Assembly (NCBI GenBank): GCA_945889315.1
Contig: CAMDBP010000015.1
Location: 1 to 41,042, forward strand
Direction: 5' to 3'
Source of the DNA: Chitinophaga pinensis
Lineage (GTDB): Bacteria; Bacteroidota; Bacteroidia; NS11-12g; UBA9320
DNA length: 41,042 nt
This document shows, piece after piece, positions 1 through 8,600 of this stretch (positions are counted from its first letter, which is position 1; every line of letters begins with the position of its first letter). A program made the position numbers and the translations under genes. The notes beneath the pieces were generated by a model that worked only from the letters and a program-made list of their open reading frames with translations, did not search any database and had not been told where the DNA came from.

Positions 1-64
1 TATAGTAGCTATTGTCCTTATTGCATTGGGTGCATTTTTAGTACACTACAGCGAGAGTTGGTAA
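1..64 (+). CDS. C-terminal tail of a membrane protein (partial)
   Basis: The window opens inside a reading frame that can be read from base 2 and ends at TAA 62-64. The visible residues are a hydrophobic stretch (IVAIVLIALGAFLVHY) followed by SESW and the stop, which looks like the last membrane helix of a protein with a very short tail. A strong terminator follows at 83-113, consistent with the end of a transcription unit. The body of the gene lies outside the window, so I cannot name the family. Confidence 0.5.
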   Translation, partial: IVAIVLIALGAFLVHYSESW

Positions 65-82
65 GGGTGGGTGTTACCAAAT

Positions 83-113
83 AAAAAAGCCACCTGCAAG
101 GTGACTTTTTTAT
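83..113. terminator. Rho-independent terminator, bidirectional
   Basis: The stem CACCT/AGGTG closes on GCA, extended outward by a G-C pair, with an A-run on the left and a T-run on the right. It can therefore end the plus-strand gene that stops at 64 and the minus-strand tmRNA whose mature 3' end is at 117. Confidence 0.8.
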
Positions 114-116
114 TTG

Positions 117-485
117 TGGAGCTGCCGGGAGTCGAACCCGGGTCCGAATCGGAATAGAGTTGCGCTTTCTACACGTGTAGTTTTGCTTGATTTTCGAGAC
201 AGGCCAGGTGCATTACAAACCCAAACTATCCTTATCCTACGTTATAAATTTTGGCTTGGTAGAAATACACCAAAATTATCTCAGATTATCGACCGCCTGT
301 GATCCCTCGTATCCGAGACATGACTTGGGCAAGCGGATGGCAATTGCTTAGTCTCTAAGACTACGCAGCCATGGCAAAGTTAGACTCGCCGTTTACGTTG
401 TTGAAAGCGTTATTTAAGAGCATACCCTCAAGCTCTACGTGCTTACACATCTATTGGCCAACCCGTCAAAAGCCAGAACAGCCCC
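117..485 (-). ncRNA. ssrA: Transfer-messenger RNA (tmRNA)
   Basis: Read on the minus strand, the 5' end begins GGGGCTG and pairs over seven positions (one G-U) with CAGCTCC at the 3' end; a T-arm with GGTTCGACTCC precedes the acceptor strand. The internal frame at 390-361 reads GGC GAG TCT AAC TTT GCC ATG GCT GCG TAG, giving the proteolysis tag GESNFAMAA. This resembles the Bacteroidota tags that begin GE and end in AA. tmRNA rescues ribosomes stalled on mRNAs lacking a stop codon and tags the peptide for degradation. CCA is not encoded: the bases after the discriminator A read CAA. The mature boundaries were set from the acceptor pairing, so they should be accurate to a base or two. The pseudoknot region lies between the tag and the 3' half. 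Confidence 0.95.
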
Positions 486-510
486 AGATTAGTTGATTGT
501 GCTACGATTA

Positions 511-541
511 TAAGTTTAACCTCTTAAAAGCAGCATGCAAA
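511..541 (-). promoter_or_regulatory. Candidate promoter of ssrA
   Basis: On the minus strand TTTG (541-538) is followed after 19 bases by TAAACTTA (518-511), an imperfect match to the Bacteroidota TTTG-N19-TANNTTTG promoter. Transcription would begin about 20 bases before the mature tmRNA 5' end, leaving a short leader to be removed by RNase P. Confidence 0.4.
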
Positions 542-631
542 AATACAGTCATTCGTCCCATTTACACTATTAATACTGAGACTTAATCCATTTTAACACA
601 GTCTACCGTTTCAAAATAGTACATTCGCCTT

Positions 632-1072
632 GTGAAGAAGTTAGTACTTGCCCTGTTTTGTGTGTTTGCATTTGTGCAATGTAGACCTACACTTTATTCG
701 GTAAGTCAATTGCCTACGGAATTTGTAGAAATAGGATCCTACGGTGGTTTTGCAGGCACTACAACTTCTTACTATATACTACCTAACGGTCAGCAGTTTA
801 TGACCTCAGGAACCCTAGGCTTGCCGCTCGCAAGCAACGAGATTGCCCCTGTTACAGCCAAAGTCTATAAGGCGATGTGCTCTCGTTTAGACGCTATACG
901 TTTTAATCAATTATCAGGTAACGAAGTGGGAAACATGACGTATTTCGTGAGACGCAAAACCAATAAATCAGATCATAAAATACAATGGAGTTCTATGGAT
1001 AGTGGACCTCCAGAGCTTGTTTCGTTTTATAATGATGCCCTAACTACTATCAAACCACAGGCTATAAATTGA
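632..1072 (+). CDS. Small exported protein of unknown function
   Basis: A 146-residue protein that I do not recognise. It begins with GTG and a basic N-terminus, then a hydrophobic signal segment ending FAFVQC-RP. The Cys at residue 17 could be a lipidation site, but the residues before it (FVQ) are a poor lipobox, so ordinary cleavage is also possible. The mature part is Gly/Ser/Thr-rich near residues 32-60 and has a basic patch RRKTNKSDHK near 105-114, but no catalytic motif I can name. TACATTCG (620-627), one base off the TANNTTTG minus-7 element, lies only four bases before the GTG, so the mRNA may have almost no leader. It is probably a single-gene unit: the next gene starts 75 bases downstream and I see no clear terminator between. 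Confidence 0.7.
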   Translation: MKKLVLALFCVFAFVQCRPTLYSVSQLPTEFVEIGSYGGFAGTTTSYYILPNGQQFMTSGTLGLPLASNEIAPVTAKVYKAMCSRLDAIRFNQLSGNEVGNMTYFVRRKTNKSDHKIQWSSMDSGPPELVSFYNDALTTIKPQAIN

Positions 1073-1147
1073 GCCAAAAAATATCATGAAGTGTCGTAAG
1101 CGGCAAGTTGTATCACCCTAATAATCCCTCAAAAAATAAAAAATCAC

Positions 1148-2350
1148 ATGAAAATTGGCTTAATACGAGAATGGAAAGTGCCGGCAGACAAGAGAGTAGC
1201 ACTTACACCTGCTCTGTGTTCCGTGTTTAAGAACCGCTACCCACACGTAGAGCTGGTAGTCGAGTCGTCGTTAGACCGAACATTCACCGATCAAGAATAT
1301 GAAGCTGTTGGGGTTATGGTAGTTTCAGACATGGGCGATTGTGATATTTTATTGGGTATTAAAGAAGTGCCCTTAGACAAACTCATCCCGAATAAAACGT
1401 ACTTGTTTTTTTCGCACACGATAAAGGCGCAGGCGTACAATAAGAAACTGTTACAAGAAATTGTAACCAAAAAAATTACGCTTATAGATTACGAACCCCT
1501 AACTTGGACTGGCGGCGGTCGTATTCTTGGTTTTGGTAAATGGGCAGGCATAGTGGGGGCATATAATGCTTTCTTAACCTATGGAAAAAAAACGGGTCAG
1601 TATGAACTACCACCGGCTTATGTTACCAATGATTATCAAAAATCAATGGAGTTATTAAGTCAGCTCGATTTGCGAAGAACGCGTCTGGTATTTACCGGAA
1701 ACGGTCGTGTTGCAGAAGGCATACGTGAGGTGCTAGATCTCATGAAAATAAAAGAGGTTTCGCCACAGGAGTTTATTTCGCAGCCGCCTACAGGAGCTTA
1801 TTTTACGCAACTTACCAGCTGGGATTTGTATCACCGTAAGGATGGAGGCTCGTGGCAATTAGGCCATTTTTACGATTATCATACCGAGTATTGCTGTGAG
1901 TTTGATAACTTTTTGGCACACTCAGATATTCTCATTAATGGCATGTATTGGGAAGATGACATTGCACCCTTATTCAATAAAAAAGACACCCAACTTCCCA
2001 ATTTCAATATCAAGGTAATAGCAGACATTACTTGCGATGTAGAAGGAAGTGTACCCATTACCATGAAGGCTACCGATATTTACGATCCTACATTTGGGTG
2101 GAGTAAAAGCGAGCAAAAGATGGTTGCTCCGTTTGGCGAAGATACTATAGATGTAATGGCGGTTACCAACTTACCTACCGAAATGCCTAAAAATGCAAGT
2201 GAAGAATTCGGGAATTTACTGCTTGAACATATTATGCCTTTACTGGTGAATGGCGATCAAGATGAAATCTTAAAACGGGCTAGAATTACCCAAAACGGTG
2301 AACTTTCCGAAGAATACCTGTATTTAAAAGATTACGTAAATAGTAAATAA
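1148..2350 (+). CDS. Alanine dehydrogenase / saccharopine reductase-like NAD(P) oxidoreductase
   Basis: A 400-residue protein. The N-terminus (IREWKVPADKRVALTP) is the signature of the alanine dehydrogenase/transhydrogenase N-terminal fold. A Rossmann dinucleotide site FTGNGRVAEG lies near residues 181-190. The later part (ADITCDVEGSVPIT, near 298-311) looks more like the lysine-ketoglutarate reductase half of eukaryotic aminoadipic semialdehyde synthase than like alanine dehydrogenase. The expected reaction is NAD(P)-linked formation or breakdown of an amino acid or imino acid (alanine or saccharopine type), in the cytoplasm. Substrate cannot be told from sequence. No saccharopine dehydrogenase partner or lysine gene lies nearby, so a lysine pathway role is only an inference. 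Length is typical of the family. Confidence 0.75.
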   Translation: MKIGLIREWKVPADKRVALTPALCSVFKNRYPHVELVVESSLDRTFTDQEYEAVGVMVVSDMGDCDILLGIKEVPLDKLIPNKTYLFFSHTIKAQAYNKKLLQEIVTKKITLIDYEPLTWTGGGRILGFGKWAGIVGAYNAFLTYGKKTGQYELPPAYVTNDYQKSMELLSQLDLRRTRLVFTGNGRVAEGIREVLDLMKIKEVSPQEFISQPPTGAYFTQLTSWDLYHRKDGGSWQLGHFYDYHTEYCCEFDNFLAHSDILINGMYWEDDIAPLFNKKDTQLPNFNIKVIADITCDVEGSVPITMKATDIYDPTFGWSKSEQKMVAPFGEDTIDVMAVTNLPTEMPKNASEEFGNLLLEHIMPLLVNGDQDEILKRARITQNGELSEEYLYLKDYVNSK

Positions 2351-2373
2351 ACAATTCAAAGAATTTAATATCA

Positions 2374-2403
2374 TTGTCGCTTAAATGCGAGTAATTACCT
2401 TTT
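2374..2403 (+). promoter_or_regulatory. Promoter of the TonB receptor/DUF4249 pair
   Basis: TTG (2374-2376) is followed after 19 bases by TACCTTTT (2396-2403), seven of eight matches to TANNTTTG. The element covers an upstream in-frame ATG at 2385, so the transcript would start near 2410 and translation must begin at 2424. Confidence 0.55.
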
Positions 2404-2423
2404 TCACTCACGAGTTGAAGAGC

Positions 2424-4808
2424 ATGCAACAGTTCTATAAAATAATGGGTATGGCTGCGCTCTTACTTTTGAGTACGAATGCTATCGCTCAACAGTCCTA
2501 TACCTTATCAGGCTACGTAAAAGAAGTGGGTAGTGGGGAATTACTATTGGGTGTTTCTATTTACACCAGCAATAAAAGCGCAGGTACGGTTTCCAATAAT
2601 TTTGGTTACTACGCATTACAGTTACCCGCAGGCAAGCATACGGTGGTTTACCATTTTATAGGTTACAAACCCTTAGTTCAAGTAGTGGACATTACAGCAG
2701 ATAAAGTCTTATCGGTTACCTTGAGCGATGCTCAAACAGATATCGGAGAGGTTGTGGTGAAAGGGAGTAGAACCCAAAAAAATGTTAGTGAAGATGTGCA
2801 AATGAGCACAATCGAAATTCCGATCAAAACGATCAAAGACATTCCGGCATTAATGGGTGAAAAGGATGTGCTGAAGGTACTGCAGCTTATGCCAGGAGTG
2901 CAAAGTGGCAGCGAAGGACAAAGCGGTCTCTATGTAAGAGGCGGTGGTCCTGATCAAAATCTAATCATACTTGACGGTGCGACGGTGTATAATGCGCAAC
3001 ATCTTTTCGGATTTTTTTCATTATTTAATGGAGATGCGCTGCGCAGTGTAGAACTTATAAAAGGTGGTTTTCCTGCCGAATATGGAGGTAGACTTTCTTC
3101 TGTTATAGACATGAATATGAAAGACGGCAATAAGCAAAAGTACACTGGTGAATTAGGTATAGGTGTTATATCTTCTAAAGGCTTACTTGAAGGCCCGTTT
3201 GCCAAGGGTAAAGGGTCTTTTATTGTTTCCGGAAGACGCACGTATCTTGATGCATTAGCACAACCCATAATCCTAGCCGCTAATAATGGGAACACTGCAG
3301 GTTATTTTTTTTATGACTTAAATGCAAAAGCTAATTACGAAATCAATGCGAATAACAGAGTATACCTAAGTGGCTATTTTGGCAGAGATAAGTTTTACGC
3401 CAATTTTAATGAAAAATCAGATAATAGCACGTATAAAAGCAAAACGAGTTTTGGATGGGGGAATGCCACAGGAACTGCCCGATGGAATCACATTATCAGT
3501 CCTAAATTATTTTCAAATACATCTGTGGTCTCTAGTTTTTATGAATTGGCTATTAAAGCAGAAGAATTAAATAATGATACTTCTCAGTTTGCCTTGAGGT
3601 ATGGTTCTGGAATACAGGATTACAGCTTAAAACAAGATTTTGATTGGTATGCAAATAATAATCACAAAGTAAAATACGGATTTGTAGCTACACAACATAC
3701 GTTTACCCCAGACGCTTTGGTACTCACAAGTGCTTTTTTTGATGAACGTATCAATAGGAAGACCATCTATAAATCTATAGAAACAGGCAGCTATATTCAA
3801 GACGAATGGAAGATTAGTCAACGAATGAAAACCTTAGTTGGCTTGAGATTGAGTACCTTTACTTCCGAAGATAAAACCTACGTAAATCCAGAACCAAGGG
3901 TGGCGCTTTCGTATAATTTAAAGCAAGATTTAGCACTTAAAGCATCTTATGCTACGATGAACCAGTATGTTCATTTACTAAGTAATAGCGGTGTGGGATT
4001 GCCTACGGATTTATGGGTGCCTGCCACCAACAGGGTTAAACCGCAAAATAGTCAGCAGGTAGCTGCAGGTGTTGCCAAAGACTTTGAAAAGTTAAATTTC
4101 AGCGTCACCGCAGAAGGGTATTACAAAACCATGAATAATATAATTGGCTACAAAGAAGGGGCATCCTTTTTAGCTATTCAAGATGGTGCAGAAGGGGCTG
4201 AATCTATTTCATGGGAAAATAATATTACTTCTGGACAAGGCGTAAGTTACGGTGGGGAGCTTTTAGTTCAACGTAAACAAGGTAAGCTTACCGGTTGGGT
4301 GGGATACACGCTATCCTGGACTACGCAACAGTTTGACGAGCTAAATAATGGACAAAAATTTTATGCGCGGTATGATCGACGTCATGATGTTTCGGTTGTG
4401 GGGATATATGAATTAAAAGAAAATGTAACGTTCTCTGCTACGTGGGTATATGGTACAGGAAACGCCATAACCTTGCCACTTAGCACCTATGAACTCGGTT
4501 CGCTTAGCACCATTAATTACGGACAAGATTTTGGATTTTACCCAACAGGAACAGAGTATACTGCTAGAAATGATTTTAGAATGCGGGCGTATCATCGTGC
4601 AGATATTGGTGTACAGGTAAGTAAAGTGGCAAAAAGAGGTGTTCGCACGTGGGAGTTTAGTGCCTATAACTTGTACAATCGTAAAAATCCATTTTACTAT
4701 ACCATTGGTCCTGAGAAACAATTTGATCCAGATAGTAAACAAGTCCTGAAGCAAATAAGTCTCTTTCCTATCTTACCTTCTGTCAGCTGGAACTATATAT
4801 TTAACTAA
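2424..4808 (+). CDS. TonB-dependent outer-membrane receptor (DUF4249-linked type)
   Basis: About 794 residues from ATG 2424. This start is preferred over ATG 2385 because it gives a clean signal peptide (MQQFYKIMGMAALLLLSTNA) and because the promoter overlaps the earlier ATG. After cleavage near IAQQ comes a carboxypeptidase-regulatory-like beta-sandwich domain (about 25-105), then a plug domain with the features LMPGVQSGSEG, YVRGGGPDQN and LIKGGFPAEYGGRLSSV. The remainder is a long beta-barrel rich in alternating aromatic residues. Such receptors import large or scarce ligands across the outer membrane using TonB energy. The DUF4249 lipoprotein starts three bases after the stop, the usual two-gene layout. 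Unlike SusC/SusD pairs, the ligand of this group is not established and nothing here reveals it. Confidence 0.9.
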   Translation: MQQFYKIMGMAALLLLSTNAIAQQSYTLSGYVKEVGSGELLLGVSIYTSNKSAGTVSNNFGYYALQLPAGKHTVVYHFIGYKPLVQVVDITADKVLSVTLSDAQTDIGEVVVKGSRTQKNVSEDVQMSTIEIPIKTIKDIPALMGEKDVLKVLQLMPGVQSGSEGQSGLYVRGGGPDQNLIILDGATVYNAQHLFGFFSLFNGDALRSVELIKGGFPAEYGGRLSSVIDMNMKDGNKQKYTGELGIGVISSKGLLEGPFAKGKGSFIVSGRRTYLDALAQPIILAANNGNTAGYFFYDLNAKANYEINANNRVYLSGYFGRDKFYANFNEKSDNSTYKSKTSFGWGNATGTARWNHIISPKLFSNTSVVSSFYELAIKAEELNNDTSQFALRYGSGIQDYSLKQDFDWYANNNHKVKYGFVATQHTFTPDALVLTSAFFDERINRKTIYKSIETGSYIQDEWKISQRMKTLVGLRLSTFTSEDKTYVNPEPRVALSYNLKQDLALKASYATMNQYVHLLSNSGVGLPTDLWVPATNRVKPQNSQQVAAGVAKDFEKLNFSVTAEGYYKTMNNIIGYKEGASFLAIQDGAEGAESISWENNITSGQGVSYGGELLVQRKQGKLTGWVGYTLSWTTQQFDELNNGQKFYARYDRRHDVSVVGIYELKENVTFSATWVYGTGNAITLPLSTYELGSLSTINYGQDFGFYPTGTEYTARNDFRMRAYHRADIGVQVSKVAKRGVRTWEFSAYNLYNRKNPFYYTIGPEKQFDPDSKQVLKQISLFPILPSVSWNYIFN

Positions 4809-4811
4809 ATC

Positions 4812-5615
4812 ATGAAAAATTTTTGGATATACACAGCGTTAATTCTTAGCATAACATCGTGTCAAACCGTTCTTGAAAATGTACCGATACCAGAGATTCC
4901 TCAAAAAGCGGTAGTCTTTGGTAATATCGAAGTAGATGGTCAGTATCATTCATTTCGCATTACCAAAAGTAAGCCCATCTTGAATGCTTCTGAATCGAAT
5001 GATTACGATGTCATAACGGATGCGGATGTAACTGTTTCCAGCGGTGTAAATAGCTATACGTTTACCTACAGTAAAGTGGAAGAGCTCTATGAATACTTCG
5101 GTACACTGAATCTAACGGCGGGTGAGGCAATCTTGCAGGTGGTTACACCAACCTTAGGAACCTTAACTTCTACGGTGGAAGTACCAGAAGCCATTGGAGC
5201 TTTTGACTTAAAAGTAGATTCCATTGTAAGGGATTATGAAGTACAGTACAATATACTCTTTACATTCCCGGCGCGGGATGTGCCTCAGTATTTTAGATTG
5301 GAAGGATTTACAGGCTACGCCAGCGATACCTTCCCAGCATATGCCACCAATGAGTATTTTACCAACGAAGAGAATTTAGATCTTCCCATAAAATTAAAAT
5401 CTAGTCTATATAAATGGAAAGATGATCAGGGGGGAAGCGCAGATTTATTTGTGAATGTAACTAGAATTTCGAAGGAGTATTATACGTACGGCAAAGCACT
5501 GCAAACCTACAACCCGGATAATCCATTTGCAGAACCAAAACCTTTGCCCAATAATATAACTAGAGGATTAGGGCTGTTTGCCATTACCAGAACCATTCGC
5601 GTAAAAATAGAATAA
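4812..5615 (+). CDS. DUF4249-family lipoprotein, partner of the TonB receptor
   Basis: A 267-residue protein with signal sequence and lipobox (ILSITSC-QT, Cys 17), so it is probably anchored in the outer membrane. The first part (PEIPQKAVVFGNIEVDGQYH, then TDADVTVSSG and a YxF-type strand) follows the beta-sandwich layout of DUF4249 proteins, which start with 'export your values' type strands and carry an ADVTV element. It begins three bases after the TonB receptor stop, so the two are almost certainly translated from one mRNA and likely act together at the cell surface. DUF4249 proteins occur beside TonB receptors throughout Bacteroidota; their function is not known. This one is at the short end for the family. 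Confidence 0.8.
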   Translation: MKNFWIYTALILSITSCQTVLENVPIPEIPQKAVVFGNIEVDGQYHSFRITKSKPILNASESNDYDVITDADVTVSSGVNSYTFTYSKVEELYEYFGTLNLTAGEAILQVVTPTLGTLTSTVEVPEAIGAFDLKVDSIVRDYEVQYNILFTFPARDVPQYFRLEGFTGYASDTFPAYATNEYFTNEENLDLPIKLKSSLYKWKDDQGGSADLFVNVTRISKEYYTYGKALQTYNPDNPFAEPKPLPNNITRGLGLFAITRTIRVKIE

Positions 5616-5635
5616 ACAGTTAAAACACGGGATAC

Positions 5636-5669
5636 AAAAAAGGCGGAGCTTTAGCTCCGCCTTTTTATT
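5636..5669. terminator. Bidirectional terminator between the TonB operon and sprA
   Basis: A perfect 10-bp stem AGGCGGAGCT/AGCTCCGCCT (5641-5662) with a TT loop, flanked by an A-run on the left and a T-run on the right. It serves the plus-strand gene ending at 5615 and the minus-strand sprA, whose stop is at 5685. Confidence 0.9.
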
Positions 5670-5684
5670 AATATATCTTTCGGT

Positions 5685-8600
5685 CTATTGTAAATTGTAT
5701 CTAAGTGTTACCCCAAAGTCTGTTAATGCCGATGGGAATGAGTTACTAGTAGCCGGATTATTTGCATTTCGATTGTAGAACATTCTAAAATTAAGAGCGT
5801 CACTTATCTTGTAATCTATGGATGGTCTTATACTTACTGTTTTTATACCGCCCGTAGGGATATAGGAGTCTTTGCCAGGTCCGTTACCATCAATGATTCT
5901 AACAACCGTAATACCATCGCGAATAGAGAAGTCAAAACGAATGTTGAGATCATTACGAAGTAATATATTTTTTCCGTCTAGCTTGATGGGTAAGCGAACA
6001 CCTGAAGCTCGGTAACCTGCGCCTATTACAAATTCTTTGTTACGCATTTCTACCATAGTTCGCGTAATTAGGTTCATTTGTAAATTACGGTCGGTTTTAT
6101 ATTCAAACTTGGCGCTTATTCCTTCTTTGGTAGTTATGTCTACACCAATAAGTGGGGTAAGTCTTTCTATGATAGAAACTCCACTGTTGTATTGGTATTG
6201 TGTTGCTATATCGTGTCCTACGGTAAGAGAATCTTTCCCATAATCTTGTGGTCTTTGGTAAGTGCCTATATTTAAGGTAGAACTGTAGCCGTGGGTGATA
6301 GAGATATTACTAAAAATATCTTTAAAAACGTCTAATTGAGTCAGTCCATTATAGGTTACTCTCCAATTGGGAATAGGTATTTTTCTAAATGCATCAAGGC
6401 TTGAGTTACCAGCATTTTTACCTGTGTAAGCGGCTAAGAAGGAGTGAAGTAGTACTTCCTGATGACCGGCCGAATAACCAAGTGGGTAACCCGAAGTATC
6501 CTTATCGTTTAGCTGCGCACCGTATAGTTGCTCGTATACTCCGCCAGCGCCTAAGTCTCTACTTTGTAAGCGTTGCGCTATAACAAATCTGTTGTTTTTA
6601 AACTGGTTAAATGCATCAGAAGAAAAGTCTTTGTTCAGCTTATCAAACATGGTAGCCCAAGAGCCATACGAGGTAGTAAATGTCCCTACTTCGGTATAAA
6701 ATTCATCTTCAAATGTACCACGTGCTTCTGAGTATTTGAAATTACTATTGATGTTTAGACTTTGTCGTTTGTTAAAACTAACGTTGATTCTAAATCCTGT
6801 GATGGGCTCAACGGTTGCACTGCCATTAATATCTACGCCGTGCAAGTTCACATAGCGCGATATTTGGTTGGTGTCTTGGGTTAAAAATCCGTTACTTGCA
6901 ATAGTATTTCTGAAGTTTTCACTTTGACCTCCTAAAATAAAGGGCAACCCAGGTGCGTTGTTTTTAAAGTTTTGACCAAGGTAATCGATGGTTTTGTTAA
7001 ATCCAGGAAGTGTTGTTCCATCGGTAAAGGTAAAAGTGCCTTGGGCTTGTTTTAGCATCATCAGAAACTGAAAAATTGCTTTTGTTGTTGCGCTTAGGTC
7101 GTCTTTTTCTTTCTTGGCATTAACGGCGTCTGGATCTTCTTCATCCCTAGCTGGTGATTTTTTTGCTGACGGTTTGTTTACTTTTTTCAAGAAGGGCACC
7201 TTATTGTAGAAAGAAATAAAGTTCAAGTTACTGGTAACTCCCATGGTTCTGGAATTTTGTATGGTGTTACCCAACGATACGGCTGCTGGTGGCGCATTTT
7301 GCCACTGGTAGTTTCCTGTATATCGGGTAGTTACTGTCATCCAATCCAACATTTTTATCTTTCGCAGTGGGAGACTGTAGTTCGCATTTACGGTCTGGTT
7401 AAAATCACGTAATTGTCCAAGTGATGAGAAATCTCTCCACATAGAATCTTTCTTTTCGCGGGAATCTAATGCTCCAAAAGGTTCTTCAACCCACGAGTTA
7501 GCAGAAGAGGCATAGTCTACTGATAAAGATTTGGTCAGATTCCACTTTGCGCCATAAATACGGCCTATGTTAAAGGTTTTGTCATACAAAAGCGGAACAA
7601 TGCTTTTGAAATTATCATTATCTCTGTTTTTTAGTTCGGCATACCTTCTGTCTACTTCTATCCTAAAGTTAAGATTAGAAGGTTTTAAACCAAGATTAAA
7701 ATCTTTGATTAAGCTTAGGTTTTTAGATTTTATACTCTTTTTGAAAGGTTCCCACGATAAAGGTGTTGGCGAAAAATTATAGGCTAAGCTCGTTCTGTAA
7801 GTTTTAACGTCATTGCGCTCTATAATCTGGCTTCTTCTAAATAGACGCTGATACGCAAATGAGTAATTCCAATTGGATACGTCATAAATATGCGACTCTC
7901 CTGTACCGGTTTTGTTTTTCTTAACGTTGGTAAAGTTTAGACTGTAACGGCTGTTGTAGTCTTGCGCAGCAATACGAATGGCATCCCTTTCGGTTTGTGT
8001 TTCCGCATTATTAATTGCTGTGCGAAGCAGAATATCTGGATTTAGGGGATAGAATTTAGGATTAACAATATTCTCACTGTAGCCAATAAACATAGGCACA
8101 GTAATGCCTGATTTCTGGGAGAAAAACTTGCCTAGTTCTAGGTTTGTAGCTATATCGTATTGTATTTGCTCAGTGATATTACGCTCATTTAGCTTTTTAT
8201 CTATACCACCAAAACCTATGGATTGGTAATTTCCAGACACGGCGACATTGGCAAAATCGGCTAGTTTAGCCACCATTCGTGTGGTTGCAGCATAACCTCC
8301 TTTATTGGCAAAATCTACCAAGCGCAATTCATTAAACCATACTTCCGCACAGAGGGCATCGCTGCTACCATTACTTGGATTTTTTACACCTAAGAGTATG
8401 GTTCTTACGTTACTCAAATCGGGTAAACCAATGATACTAATTTTATGTCCGTTTGCTAGGGTTTCTGAATAGAATCCGTTTGGGTTAGCGCTGTTCGCTA
8501 ATTGCCGGTTGAGTTTTACTCTATAAAACTCTTCTAATTCTATGAGTATTTCATTTTCGGTAGGCCATACCGAAGCCGCATTAGCATTGCCATTGGGCGA

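Noticed and set aside
114-302. 62-codon plus-strand ORF
   Set aside because: It lies wholly inside the complement of the tmRNA and has no start signal or protein-like composition.
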